IMG/VR virus record: IMGVR_UViG_3300044691_000352
Span: 1 to 31,561 of that record
DNA length: 31,561 bases
From: a virus
Strand: one strand, 5' to 3'
The notes under the pieces were generated by a model. The model saw nothing but the letters and a program-made list of their open reading frames with translations. It did not search any database and was not told the DNA's origin. Position numbers and translations under genes: made by a program. Below are positions 13,093-21,462 of the stretch, piece after piece (the stretch's first letter is position 1; every line of letters starts with the position of its first letter).

Positions 13093-13740
13093 TTACCTTC
13101 CCGCGTAGGCTTGTGCGCCCGCGCTTGCCAAGCCACCTACTGCACCAAGAGCAGCGCCCAAACCAGTCTGCTTCTGCTGCGATGCCGTACCGTACAGCCC
13201 ACCGTAATTCGAAGCCGCATTAGTATTGCCCTGCACTGAGAGATTGGCCGCTCCGGTTGCATTGGAGTTCAGCATGTTATTGGCGTTCTGGTAATTCGCA
13301 ACCGCTTCTCCGTGCTGCTGGCCGAAGAGGTTGGAGTAATTGTTGCCGTTCTGGGCCGTCTGATCCTGATAAGCTTTGCGCTCCTGGTCGGCGGCGAATC
13401 CTGCCGGACTCGAGCCCATGCCGCGCGAGGCAAGGTTCTGCATCGTGGTGCCGACGGCATCCGAAGCACCCTTAGCGGTCGCGTTGGCCTCGTTGTTGTA
13501 CTCGTTGGCAAAAGAGCCATTTAGTGAAGTGGTGTTTTGCGACGCTGGGTCCAGGTAAGCAGATTCTGTGCCGCCAGCATATTTGTTCGTCGTGGGGTCG
13601 TAGGTTCCGAAGAGCGTAGTACGCGTCTGGTCGCTGAAGGCTTGGTTCTTGGCAGCATTAGCGGCGAGCTGCGCGTCTTGCGCCTGAGCTCCGGTACTTG
13701 CTGCCGCCTGTGTCGTCGGATCTTGCGCCTTCGTTCCCAT
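13093..13740 (-). CDS. Small internal virion protein, Ala/Asn/Gln-rich
   Basis: A 215-residue protein without cysteines, rich in Ala, Asn, Gln and Gly. It includes a segment MQNLASRGMGSSPAGFAA, a pattern (LxxRGMGxS) I know from small podovirus virion proteins placed just before the large ejection proteins. The C-terminus is a Gly/Ala membrane-active-like helix (GAALGAVGGLASAGAQAYAG). The ATG at 13740 has AGGAG 5 nt upstream; an extended frame to 13815 overlaps the preceding gene and has no RBS. Likely role: P22 gp7-like ejection protein (inference from position and composition). Confidence 0.5.
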   Translation of the reverse strand: MGTKAQDPTTQAAASTGAQAQDAQLAANAAKNQAFSDQTRTTLFGTYDPTTNKYAGGTESAYLDPASQNTTSLNGSFANEYNNEANATAKGASDAVGTTMQNLASRGMGSSPAGFAADQERKAYQDQTAQNGNNYSNLFGQQHGEAVANYQNANNMLNSNATGAANLSVQGNTNAASNYGGLYGTASQQKQTGLGAALGAVGGLASAGAQAYAGR

Positions 13741-13748
13741 GTCTTCTC

Positions 13749-14135
13749 CTAGAATCTCTTGATGAAAATGGCTGCGCCCTTGTAGGTTCGTAGCCAGCCC
13801 ATTGCCTTCGCCCACTGCAAAACAGCACGGTTGCGCGTCACGCCAAAGGCGAGATGCACTCCTGTACCGTTCAAATCTCTATTTCCCAGCCATGCGGAGC
13901 AGGCCCGGTAGAGTTCGCGGGTCACTCGGCGGCGGGTCATTTTGTTTTTGACTTCTGGAAACACCGTCATCGGCTCGATTTGCCACACCAGGCGCGCGGC
14001 GATTAACCCGATGATTTTTCCGTCCTGCTCTGCCACCCAGACCGGATTGCCGCGGAGCTCGACTTTCTCTCCTTCGATCCGGCTGTTTAGATACTCGAGT
14101 TCATCGACTCGAGCCGTGCGGATTACGGGGTCCAT
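13749..14135 (-). CDS. GNAT-like protein within the virion gene block
   Basis: A 128-residue protein with an N-acetyltransferase-like order: TARVDELEYLNSR helix, VWVAEQDGKIIGLIAARLVW as paired strands, and a late NRAVLQWAKAMGWLRTYKG helix-strand that matches the GNAT C-terminus. The acetyl-CoA loop, normally Q/RxxGxG/A, is not recognisable around KMTRRRVTRELYRAC, so enzyme activity is doubtful. A GNAT-like fold in this position is reminiscent of T7 gp13-type virion proteins, so a structural role is plausible. It overlaps the 69-residue gene by 13 nt, and its ribosome-binding site is weak. Confidence 0.55.
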   Translation of the reverse strand: MDPVIRTARVDELEYLNSRIEGEKVELRGNPVWVAEQDGKIIGLIAARLVWQIEPMTVFPEVKNKMTRRRVTRELYRACSAWLGNRDLNGTGVHLAFGVTRNRAVLQWAKAMGWLRTYKGAAIFIKRF

Positions 14136-14332
14136 CCCGCCGCGATCATGCGGTTGCGCAATAGTGTGGCCGCCGCGTCCGTATCGGTAAGAATCTGCGC
14201 TATGGCTGCATTCACATCCGGCACGCCGTTCAAATAAAGGGTGTGTGCAGAGACGTTCCCAAAGGAGTCCTGAACGTTCACCATCACCGCGCCGTGCTGT
14301 AGATCAAATGTCCTAGAAAGTTCTTTACTCAT
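14123..14332 (-). CDS. 69-residue protein after the FN3/Hint fibre gene
   Basis: Starts at the ATG of an ATGA junction with the preceding gene; a longer frame to 14458 runs inside that gene and is rejected. The product has two beta strands (FDLQHGAVMVNVQDSFGN), then a helix at PDVNAAIAQILTDTDAAATL. It has no cysteines and no recognised domain. Its coupling to the fibre gene and position before the GNAT-like protein suggest a small virion component or assembly helper. Confidence 0.55.
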   Translation of the reverse strand: MSKELSRTFDLQHGAVMVNVQDSFGNVSAHTLYLNGVPDVNAAIAQILTDTDAAATLLRNRMIAAGWTP

Positions 14333-16212
14333 GGCAAATCCGCCTTTGAATTGTGTATCCGCACCATGCTCGGTCCAGCGTGATAGACCCCGCCTGGGCA
14401 GGTTCGTTTGACCTTTACGCCTTTGCCTTTGCAGTAATCGGCAATGCCGGTGCGCCACAGTCCGCCCTTGACTTCGATCCGATCAAACACCGTCAATTCC
14501 CGCGCCTTTTTGAACACAGAAACCAGCGTATCGGGGTGCATGGAAAGAGGTCCGTCGCCGCAATCAAGGACTATCCAGTCCTCGCAGGGCAAAAGTTCCT
14601 CGATCGTGCCTTCGGGAACCTCCACGATCGTTCCCTCTTCGACGCAGCCGCCGCGATAACCGCCACCGCCACCGGTGGGGCCTCCGCCGCCCGTTACTCC
14701 TGGGCTCCCTCCACCTACCACGGCGACACTTGGGGCTGTCGTGTATCCCGTCCCGCCGTTCGTCACGGTGTAGCTCACGACTCCGCCGCCGCTGATGTTG
14801 CCCGTCGCCTGCGCCCCTGAGCCGCCTCCGCCAGTGAAATTCACGCTCGCCGATCCATAGCCTGAACCTACGGCGCCCGGATTTACCTGAATCACATGGC
14901 CCAGCCCATCAATGACCGCCGTGGCCGTAGCTCCAGACCCTACTACACCCGTCGCGTTGGTCGTGATGAACGTACCGATGTACTCATAGCCGTCTGGAAG
15001 GGTCGAAGGGTAGGTTGTGACTGCAATAAATGCCGTGCCGGTCCAGAGAGCAACGTATTTCGTGGTGTAGGCAAGCCCGCTTATCGTACCGTTCGGTCTG
15101 GTCAGCGTTCCGAAGCCTGTAAGTCTGGTGTAGCTCGTACCGACCCCGCCAGCGCCGTAGATGCGAGCAAGGGCACTTCCGCCAGTGTCGATTGAATCAA
15201 TTGTTGCCGTGTTCGTGGTGTTCGATGGAACGTTCGGCGGGACTGTCGCTGAGGTGAAGAGGATCGTCGGGAAAGCAGGGAGAGACGGAAGGCTATCCCC
15301 CACTGAGTTCGTCGCGATGATGAAATACTCGCCATCCCCCAAGAGGCCGTTCGTGTCGAGATACTGCACCGTGCCTGCCGTGCTGGTAACTGTCGCCAGA
15401 AGGATGGCCGTGAGGAAGCTGTCCCCCCGCTGCGCACGGTAAATCTTGTACGTCGGCCCGGCGTCTAGGCTGGACTGAAAGCTGATCTGGTTTCCGGTTG
15501 CGATCTGCGTAACAAGAACGCCTTGGACTGCTGCCGGGACGGTCGCGGAACCGCTAAGGGTCAGGGTGGTTGTCGGTCCAGATGCTGCCTCCGCGCCTCC
15601 TGCGGATACGCCGATGGCCTTGAGGGTGATCGTCTCACCAGTGGCGTCTAGACTGAACTGGATGGGGCTTCTAGACTGCTGCGAGACTGCCACGAAAGCG
15701 GGGTTTCCGTGGTAGTTCTGCACGTAAATCTTGACGCTGGGCGAAGAGGCCGTGACGTTGACCGTAACGCGAAGCACGCCGTTTGTGATGGCCCCGTGCG
15801 AAGCGGAAATAGAGGTTGCCGGGATGGGTGCGGCTGTCTGTGGGTTCAGGAGGATAGATTGCGGCCCCACCTGCACTAGAGTTCCTGAAGTGCCTTGCGG
15901 AATCAGCCGGATCCAGTAATAAGCCGTTGCCTGCGCCTGCAGTGAAATGCTGGTGTCTGAATAGGTGAAGTCCGCCAGCGCGGGAAACCATGATTGAATC
16001 GCTATGGCCGTGTTCGGGTCGAGGACGTTATTGCGGTAGAGGGCGATTCCCGATATGCCAGTGAGGTCGTTCAGGGTGAAAGTAACGTCGATGCCTGAAG
16101 TGACTGGGTTGGACGCAGCCTTGAAACCAGAGACTGCGTTGGCCGAAATCGTTGGCGAAGATACGATCCGCGCGAGCTGCACCGCCTGAGTTGCACTGAT
16201 GGCCTCACTCAT
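14329..16212 (-). CDS. FN3-type fibre/host-specificity protein with C-terminal Hint-like module
   Basis: A 627-residue protein, probably a distal tail or fibre protein. Residues about 30-320 form two or three FN3-like sandwiches (ISFQSSLDAGPTYKIYRAQR is the clearest). About 430-510 hold the glycine-rich beta repeats common in phage fibres (TVTNGGTGYTTAPSV), then a Gly linker. The last 105 residues begin at Cys523 (CVEEGTIVEV), contain HPDTLVSVF (H559) and ELTVFDRIEV (D577), and end MVRIHN-S with H620 and N621. These match, in order, the N-terminal Cys block, the histidine block and the C-terminal HN of Hint/intein domains, although 99 residues is very short. There is no cysteine before 523. 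The start is the ATG of an ATGA overlap at 16212. Confidence 0.65.
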   Translation of the reverse strand: MSEAISATQAVQLARIVSSPTISANAVSGFKAASNPVTSGIDVTFTLNDLTGISGIALYRNNVLDPNTAIAIQSWFPALADFTYSDTSISLQAQATAYYWIRLIPQGTSGTLVQVGPQSILLNPQTAAPIPATSISASHGAITNGVLRVTVNVTASSPSVKIYVQNYHGNPAFVAVSQQSRSPIQFSLDATGETITLKAIGVSAGGAEAASGPTTTLTLSGSATVPAAVQGVLVTQIATGNQISFQSSLDAGPTYKIYRAQRGDSFLTAILLATVTSTAGTVQYLDTNGLLGDGEYFIIATNSVGDSLPSLPAFPTILFTSATVPPNVPSNTTNTATIDSIDTGGSALARIYGAGGVGTSYTRLTGFGTLTRPNGTISGLAYTTKYVALWTGTAFIAVTTYPSTLPDGYEYIGTFITTNATGVVGSGATATAVIDGLGHVIQVNPGAVGSGYGSASVNFTGGGGSGAQATGNISGGGVVSYTVTNGGTGYTTAPSVAVVGGGSPGVTGGGGPTGGGGGYRGGCVEEGTIVEVPEGTIEELLPCEDWIVLDCGDGPLSMHPDTLVSVFKKARELTVFDRIEVKGGLWRTGIADYCKGKGVKVKRTCPGGVYHAGPSMVRIHNSKADLP

Positions 16213-18176
16213 GGCGTACCCGAGTACATCGCCTTGTGCCACACGATTGTCTTGAGCACGATTTCATCAAACAGGCCACCCGGCATGACCACCGTGAACC
16301 GGATGTAACGGCCCACGTTCAGCCCTTTCACCTGCAGGTCTCCCCTGATGGCATATTGAGACACGCCGTTGGGCGAAGGGACGAGGGAGAGGTTCAGCAA
16401 AATCCATGTCGCAGGATCTTCGGCCGACTCTGAAACCGCAGCATAGACCTTGAAATTAGCAACGGGGCCACCTAGGTCCAACATGGAAATGTCTCCCTGA
16501 AGGAACAGGTCCACCCAGTAAAAGCGCGTCTTGCCTTCCGTCCCCAAAAGCGTCCAAGGGCTGGAAAAGCTCGATTCGTAGAGGTTTCCGTTGTCTTGAA
16601 ATCCATCGGGGAAACGAAAGACATTGCCGCTGGCATCGCCGAGGAAGACGAAGGGCTGATTCGAGACTTTCACGAGAGCCGCGTTGGTCATGCTGCTCGA
16701 AGGGATCTTGTCAGTCTGGTAAAGTCCTCCGATCTGGTTGTAGAAGGAGGACGTGCCGGTAAGCTGGCCGTCGCTCTGCGAGCCCTTTACGGGGATCGAC
16801 CAAATCTGCATGAGGTTCATGTTTGCATCAGGAGCATCCGTAGTCCGCGCGAGGAGCACTAGGATATGCACCTTCCCATAGCTGTACCAGAGAAGTCTTG
16901 CACTGGGGAGGTCGATTGCGCTCAAATCCTCCATGCCGTAAGTGCCGGGGTAGGCCTGCGCAACCCCTGAAGAAATCTCGGTTGGCGTACCGGTTCCATT
17001 CCAAAGCCACAGCCTCTTTGACTGCGATAGGTAGGCAATCCCGAAAGGCGTCTTGCACTGCGCGAATCCTCCCACGGTCCCCGGCTGCGCAACCTCATCC
17101 TGCTCGGTGAAGGTGGTAGCGTCGTAGCCCGCATATTGGTACTTGGAGTCTGCGGTATCGACCGTCAGGACCGCGCCGGTGGGGAGTTTGAGGGTGATGG
17201 CTGCAGTGGCCTGCCGGCTGCCGGCCGGGATGTTGAAGAACAGGCTGAGCGGCCAAGCCTCTTCGGGGATTCCCAAGTTGATTTCGGAGAAGCCTGAGAG
17301 TCTGATTTGGTTCACATTCACCGCCGCCACCCGATTCTGGAAGGTCGTCAGGATGGCAGAGGGAGGGGCCGGGTTGTTGTCGAACGGCGCCAGGCGGGTC
17401 TGGTCGAGGTTGGAGTCCAAAAGAGAATCACCAAAGCTCGTGGTCGCATTCGTGATTTCCGCTGCGAAAAAGAATGTCGAGGAGGTATCAACCGGCGAGT
17501 CCGACGTAGCAAAGATCCACTTGAAATTCACCTGCGGATCGGTCGAAATCGCGATCAAGCCGAGATTCACGACCTGCGACGCGATTGGTCCGGTGTGCGC
17601 AGAAAGTCCGGACGGAGGCCCGATTGAAACCCTCTGAACACCGAGAGAATCGGTGTATTTAGAGACATTGCAGACCACGTAACGGCGTCCGAAGGCCAAA
17701 GTCAGCGTGCCGGGGCTGAGGGAGATGGTAGGAGCGGTAGCGGGTGCAATGATGCCCCACGTGTACTTCGTCAAGACGCCAGCTACATCTACAAAGCGGT
17801 AGGCATTGACGCCGTTGGAGGCGTAGCAGATGAAAGAGTTCTGCACGAATTGAAACGGGACGGATGATTCCCCAGTCGAGAGCACGACCTGATTCGAGCC
17901 ATCCATATTCGAGACGATGAGCTGCGGACCTGAATGGGTCATCAGGAACTGCTTTGCATCAACATTGCGCTCGAAATCGAACTGGCTATAGACCGGACCC
18001 GGGCCAATCTTCGCCACCAGCGTATAGCCCGGTGCGCGCCGGACCTGATTGTCCGCCAGGATCATGATGTTCTTGGCTGAAAGCAGGGTGCCTGGAGTGG
18101 CGTCGGTGAGGTTCTGAGCTGTGTTCTTGCCGGTAAAGGCCGTCATTGTCGCTGGGATCAATCCACGAATTGCCAT
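16209..18176 (-). CDS. Tail nozzle / hub protein, beta-propeller-like
   Basis: A 655-residue beta-rich protein. The N-terminal segment (TPGTLLSAKNIMILADNQVRRAPGYTLV) is typical of P22 gp10-like and T7 gp12-like proteins, where a short 'npGEL...RPGY' lead-in precedes repeated blades. Further blades include FQNRVAAVNVNQIRLSGFSE, GIAYLSQSKRLWLWNGTG and FVFLGDASGNVFRFPDG, and the end (YIRFTVVMPGGLFDEIVL) is a jelly-roll-like stretch. It would plug the tail after DNA packaging. The gene comes after the adaptor and a small gene, with TAATG and ATGA overlaps, in the P22 order. I am fairly sure of the class, not of a homologue. Confidence 0.65.
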   Translation of the reverse strand: MAIRGLIPATMTAFTGKNTAQNLTDATPGTLLSAKNIMILADNQVRRAPGYTLVAKIGPGPVYSQFDFERNVDAKQFLMTHSGPQLIVSNMDGSNQVVLSTGESSVPFQFVQNSFICYASNGVNAYRFVDVAGVLTKYTWGIIAPATAPTISLSPGTLTLAFGRRYVVCNVSKYTDSLGVQRVSIGPPSGLSAHTGPIASQVVNLGLIAISTDPQVNFKWIFATSDSPVDTSSTFFFAAEITNATTSFGDSLLDSNLDQTRLAPFDNNPAPPSAILTTFQNRVAAVNVNQIRLSGFSEINLGIPEEAWPLSLFFNIPAGSRQATAAITLKLPTGAVLTVDTADSKYQYAGYDATTFTEQDEVAQPGTVGGFAQCKTPFGIAYLSQSKRLWLWNGTGTPTEISSGVAQAYPGTYGMEDLSAIDLPSARLLWYSYGKVHILVLLARTTDAPDANMNLMQIWSIPVKGSQSDGQLTGTSSFYNQIGGLYQTDKIPSSSMTNAALVKVSNQPFVFLGDASGNVFRFPDGFQDNGNLYESSFSSPWTLLGTEGKTRFYWVDLFLQGDISMLDLGGPVANFKVYAAVSESAEDPATWILLNLSLVPSPNGVSQYAIRGDLQVKGLNVGRYIRFTVVMPGGLFDEIVLKTIVWHKAMYSGTP

Positions 18177-18436
18177 TAGAAAGTTCGCCGAAGTTGCTTA
18201 TTGGGGGTGAGGAAGGAAAGAAAATTGTCACCATTGGTGAAAATGGGATCTCCTTCACGGCACATCCATCCCTTGGGGTGATTCCAGTTCACGCGAATTC
18301 CATACCATGCGCGCATCCATCCATAATCCGTTGCTCCGCTGGAAATCTGGATGTAGAACCAAGGGGTCATTAGCGCGAAAAGGTAGGTTTGTACTTGGAC
18401 CCTCCACATGCGCCAAAAAACAAAAGATTGTTCCAT
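18176..18436 (-). CDS. Small Trp/Phe-rich protein between adaptor and nozzle genes
   Basis: An 86-residue protein with many aromatic residues (FVFWRMWRVQVQTYLFALMT, then WMRAWYGIRVNW). It is not a clean membrane segment because charged and polar residues interrupt it. The ATG follows the adaptor stop directly, with a run of six Gs as ribosome-binding site, and its TAA overlaps the next ATG. It may be a small tail component. No family recognised. Confidence 0.55.
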   Translation of the reverse strand: MEQSFVFWRMWRVQVQTYLFALMTPWFYIQISSGATDYGWMRAWYGIRVNWNHPKGWMCREGDPIFTNGDNFLSFLTPNKQLRRTF

Positions 18437-19135
18437 TTATCCCCCCAAATACGGCGTGATTGTTGGCCAGCGAACGGTCTGACGATTCCTGACCCAGCTA
18501 AGGAAGGCGGTAAGGTGCTTGTCGCCCTTCCCCTCGTATTCCTTGGAGAGAGTGTCGTCATTGCCGCGATGGATTTCAGCAATAGCGTAATTCTGCTGCG
18601 CGTAGGTGCCTTCGTTCGGGAGAGTGTTGAGGCTGTTCTGATTCGTGATCGGAAGCCACTTTGCGGTATAGGCGATTTCGCACATGCGGACTGCATCGAT
18701 CGCCGGGGTGATGTTGATTTGCTGGATCTGCGCCGCGCCAGGGGTGGGCATCGGAAGGTAGGGACCGTAGAACCGGAAATGCGAGTCCCTATCGTCGTAC
18801 AGGTCATCCCAGTCGCTCCAGCTAACTATGCTCTGCGTGTTCGTAAGGGCATCGCTGAGAGATTCAGGGTTGATCTGATGCCAGTTCTCTGCGGCTGTCT
18901 GACGCTCGGCCAGGCATACAAGATTGCCGAGGTCCGGAGGCAGAGGGTAGACGCTCTGGCCCGGAGTAAGGACGATGCTGGTCGTGTCGAACTTGAGGAA
19001 GAAGCCTGAAAACTCCTTCAAAATCGCACTGAATACAAGGAAGCCAGCCTCCTCCAGCGCCGGATAGATTTCATCCGGGCGGGAGTATGCGGTCTTTGAG
19101 TTGACCGTATTGAACATCTGGAGGAGGTTGGGCAT
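18437..19135 (-). CDS. Head-tail adaptor (P22 gp4 / T7 gp11-like)
   Basis: A 232-residue protein. Residues 1-60 form the helical bundle of podovirus adaptors (ALEEAGFLVFSAILKEFSGF). It is followed by a strand region with VLTPGQSVYPLPPDLGNLV, a phrase typical of the family ('...G...Y.LP.D...l'), and then a C-terminal helix around AQQNYAIAEIHRGNDDTLSK. It would bind the portal ring and extend it for the nozzle. It lies downstream of capsid and two unknown genes and upstream of the nozzle gene, and it overlaps the preceding gene by one base. Recognition is by pattern, not by search. Confidence 0.65.
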   Translation of the reverse strand: MPNLLQMFNTVNSKTAYSRPDEIYPALEEAGFLVFSAILKEFSGFFLKFDTTSIVLTPGQSVYPLPPDLGNLVCLAERQTAAENWHQINPESLSDALTNTQSIVSWSDWDDLYDDRDSHFRFYGPYLPMPTPGAAQIQQINITPAIDAVRMCEIAYTAKWLPITNQNSLNTLPNEGTYAQQNYAIAEIHRGNDDTLSKEYEGKGDKHLTAFLSWVRNRQTVRWPTITPYLGG

Positions 19136-19722
19136 TATTTCCCTTGAGCGCTCTTAGCGCCGATCAGCTGATTGACGGTTGCGGTGAGTGCAGCAATCTG
19201 CTGCTGCAGGTCAAGGTTGCTCTGCTGACCCTCTTTGGCCTGCGCAAAGCCGGTGGCAATGTCCGCAGGGTCGGGCATGGCAAGTTCCTCAAGAACTCGC
19301 TTAAAGAGGCCGGTAGCGGCACGTGGAAGCTGGCCGGCCGCCTTGACTTCATAGACGATCTGATTCCACTCGTTGGCCTTGGCCTTCATGTACTCCTTCC
19401 AGATTGCATTGCCCTTCTTCTTGGCCTCTTCGTCGGTGGGCGCAATGTTCTCGTCTTCGCCACATTCGCGATTCGGAGTTACGAGGACCACGCCGCGCTC
19501 CGCGTAGGTCGAACGGACGAGTTCTTTGAAGCGGAGGGGAACGTCGTACTCTTCGCCGGTCGGCAGGGTCATCGTCATGGTGTCCTTGACGTTGAAAAAG
19601 CCGCGCGCTGGGGCGTCGATGCGGTAGTAGGAGATGTTGTTCATCTCGCGAATGTCGCCAACGGGGTTGTCGTACTTAAGGGTGTCGTTCCACGCGAAGC
19701 CGGGATTGAAGAATCGTGCCAT
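19135..19722 (-). CDS. Unknown structural-module protein with C-terminal coiled coil
   Basis: A 195-residue protein. The first half is beta-rich (DTMTMTLPTGEEYDVPLRFK), the middle charged (PTDEEAKKKGNAIWKEYMKA), and the last 30 residues a regular heptad-like coiled coil (LDLQQQIAALTATVNQLIG), probably an oligomerisation helix. Position between capsid and adaptor suggests a head-completion or head-tail joining role. It has an AGGAG ribosome-binding site and shares one base with the adaptor start. I do not recognise the family. Confidence 0.6.
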   Translation of the reverse strand: MARFFNPGFAWNDTLKYDNPVGDIREMNNISYYRIDAPARGFFNVKDTMTMTLPTGEEYDVPLRFKELVRSTYAERGVVLVTPNRECGEDENIAPTDEEAKKKGNAIWKEYMKAKANEWNQIVYEVKAAGQLPRAATGLFKRVLEELAMPDPADIATGFAQAKEGQQSNLDLQQQIAALTATVNQLIGAKSAQGK

Positions 19723-19770
19723 TGGTTCTCCTGTGCTGCGGAATCCCCTCGAGGAGGACTTGCAGGCGGG

Positions 19771-20163
19771 TTATTGGTTGACGCGGGCAACATCATGCCG
19801 TTGGATCAGGTTGTAGACCTGTCGCAACTGCCGTTTGTTGTCGAGGGAGTTGAGTCTGTAGTTCTCACGGATTGCTGCTTCACGTTTGGCCGCGTCTTCT
19901 GCGGCAACTTGAATGTTGTGCCGATGGAAGGCCTCGTAGCTGCCGTACTGCTTCCAGGCATCCATGCTCTTGATACGGTCGAGGGTGCTGTCAGAGAGTG
20001 GCATGAATTCGCCGTCTTCCGATTGCACAATCATGACGTTGGTGTTCAGTCCGTTTTCAGCTTTGCGGTCGATAACCCACCGCTGCTTGAACGGGTTGAA
20101 ATAGACGACTAGGTTGGGGTCAGTGTCGAAGAGGCGGGCTTTGAACCATGCTGGAACTTCCAT
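19771..20163 (-). CDS. Unknown protein directly after the capsid gene
   Basis: A 130-residue protein. The N-terminal half is compact alpha/beta with the phrase LVVYFNPFKQRWVIDRKAEN; the C-terminal half (about 80-125) is a charged helix with AAEDAAKREAAIRENYRLNS. It is the first gene after the capsid terminator, so its expression depends on read-through or a local promoter. The ATG at 20163 has GGAG 6 nt upstream, and a 48-nt gap follows before the next gene. No cysteines or membrane segments. Function unknown. Confidence 0.6.
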   Translation of the reverse strand: MEVPAWFKARLFDTDPNLVVYFNPFKQRWVIDRKAENGLNTNVMIVQSEDGEFMPLSDSTLDRIKSMDAWKQYGSYEAFHRHNIQVAAEDAAKREAAIRENYRLNSLDNKRQLRQVYNLIQRHDVARVNQ

Positions 20164-20172
20164 GAGACTCCA

Positions 20173-20200
20173 GAAAGAAAGGGGCTCCGAAGAGCCCCTT
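20173..20200 (-). terminator. Intrinsic terminator after the capsid gene, UUCG tetraloop
   Basis: On the minus strand AAGGGGCTC, loop TTCG, then GAGCCCCTT makes a perfect 9-bp stem (20192-20200 with 20179-20187) closed by the very stable C(UUCG)G tetraloop and followed by a T-rich run (TTTCTTTCT). It starts 6 nt after the capsid stop at 20206, so it should reduce transcription into the next genes. Confidence 0.8.
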
Positions 20201-20205
20201 CAGGG

Positions 20206-21456
20206 TTAGGCGGCGTAAGCGGGATTGCTGGTCGCGTAGGCCAGGGTATCGGCGCAAACGAGCTGGTTGGGGTTGGTATAAAGCATGTTTCCGAACTCGC
20301 GCACATATGCACGATAGGCCATGAAGCCGGGGTCCCACTTGAGAACGGTTCCGTCCAGATCGCCGAAGCCCAGCGGAGAGACTTCGCCGAACTTGATGGT
20401 GTCCTTCTTGAGGCCGTAAATGAGGGAACTCGGGACATCCACTTCCTTGATGAAGTCCTTGTCTCCGAACTTCAGGGTGCTGAACCCCTTATCCATCTTC
20501 ATCTCGGTGAAACGCTTCTGAGCAAACGACAGGGCCTCGTAAGCATCGAACTGGGCGAACCCAGCCAGATACTCATCGAGCTCCACGCCGGAACGACGCG
20601 TAACCACGGACTGCATGGAGCGCAGGATGCTTTCGGTCAGGGGCTGACCTGCGGCATTGATGCGGCTCGCTGCGAGCAAGGGGAAGGTGGAAGTGCTGAG
20701 GCCCTGGAAGGTGGTTGCCTGATTATGCGTGACACCGTAGAAGCCGATATACGACTTGTTGACGCGCCCGCCTCCGCGCACCACAATGTCTCCGGTGGTC
20801 GTAGTGACCGAAGCCGAAAGCACCACGGTTGCAGCACCGCCGCCAGAAGAAGGAGTGATCGAGTTCACGGTTGCGCCCGCTCCACCTGTGCGGCTGGTGG
20901 TGAGGGTCGAATCGTAGACGTCGATGACATCGTTCTGCTGCAGGTAGAGCGAGCCATACTGACCGAAGCCAGTACCAACCGCAAGGGTCTGCGTGGCCGA
21001 GGCTACGCCGGTTGCGATGGTGGACAGGATACCCGAACCATCTCCCGCCACGAGATCGATGTTGATGATCTTGAGCATGTCGCGGGTGATGCCAGAGATT
21101 TCGTCCTCTTTGTGAGAGATGAAGCTCTGGAAGTTCTTGGTGGCGTTGTCCATGTCCTTCTCAAACATGCGGATCTGGCCCGAGTAGCCGCGGTCGAACT
21201 GCGTGAACTTCTTCTCCTGTTGACGAAGAGCAGTCGGCAACGGATCGTCCGAGGCTGTAGGTGCAATGCCGCCGCGGTTTCCACCGATGCGGGCCGGGAA
21301 TTCGAAGTGATCGCCAGGCGAGCGGTAGAACTCATTGTCGGCCTTCCCGTAACGCTTCCGGGAGAATGCCGTCATGTTCTGCTGCTCCACCACGCGGGGG
21401 CCAAAGGTTGCCTTGAGGAGTCCCCCGATACGAGTAATAGTTCCTGCATCTGCCAT
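20206..21456 (-). CDS. Major capsid protein
   Basis: A 416-residue protein, expected to form the icosahedral shell with an HK97-type fold. Features consistent with this are an N-arm region followed by FRSP-type loop (FYRSPGDHFEFPARIGG), the E-loop-like FTQFDRGYSGQIRMFEKDM, a spine helix (DEISGITRDMLKIINIDLV), an inserted Gly/Ser/Thr-rich beta segment at about 185-235, and a P-domain end (GFMAYRAYVREFGNML). Position after scaffold and before adaptor fits. It is followed by a strong terminator and preceded by a structured 119-nt leader. GGAGAC is the RBS. Only one cysteine. Confidence 0.75.
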   Translation of the reverse strand: MADAGTITRIGGLLKATFGPRVVEQQNMTAFSRKRYGKADNEFYRSPGDHFEFPARIGGNRGGIAPTASDDPLPTALRQQEKKFTQFDRGYSGQIRMFEKDMDNATKNFQSFISHKEDEISGITRDMLKIINIDLVAGDGSGILSTIATGVASATQTLAVGTGFGQYGSLYLQQNDVIDVYDSTLTTSRTGGAGATVNSITPSSGGGAATVVLSASVTTTTGDIVVRGGGRVNKSYIGFYGVTHNQATTFQGLSTSTFPLLAASRINAAGQPLTESILRSMQSVVTRRSGVELDEYLAGFAQFDAYEALSFAQKRFTEMKMDKGFSTLKFGDKDFIKEVDVPSSLIYGLKKDTIKFGEVSPLGFGDLDGTVLKWDPGFMAYRAYVREFGNMLYTNPNQLVCADTLAYATSNPAYAA

Positions 21457-21462
21457 TGTGTT

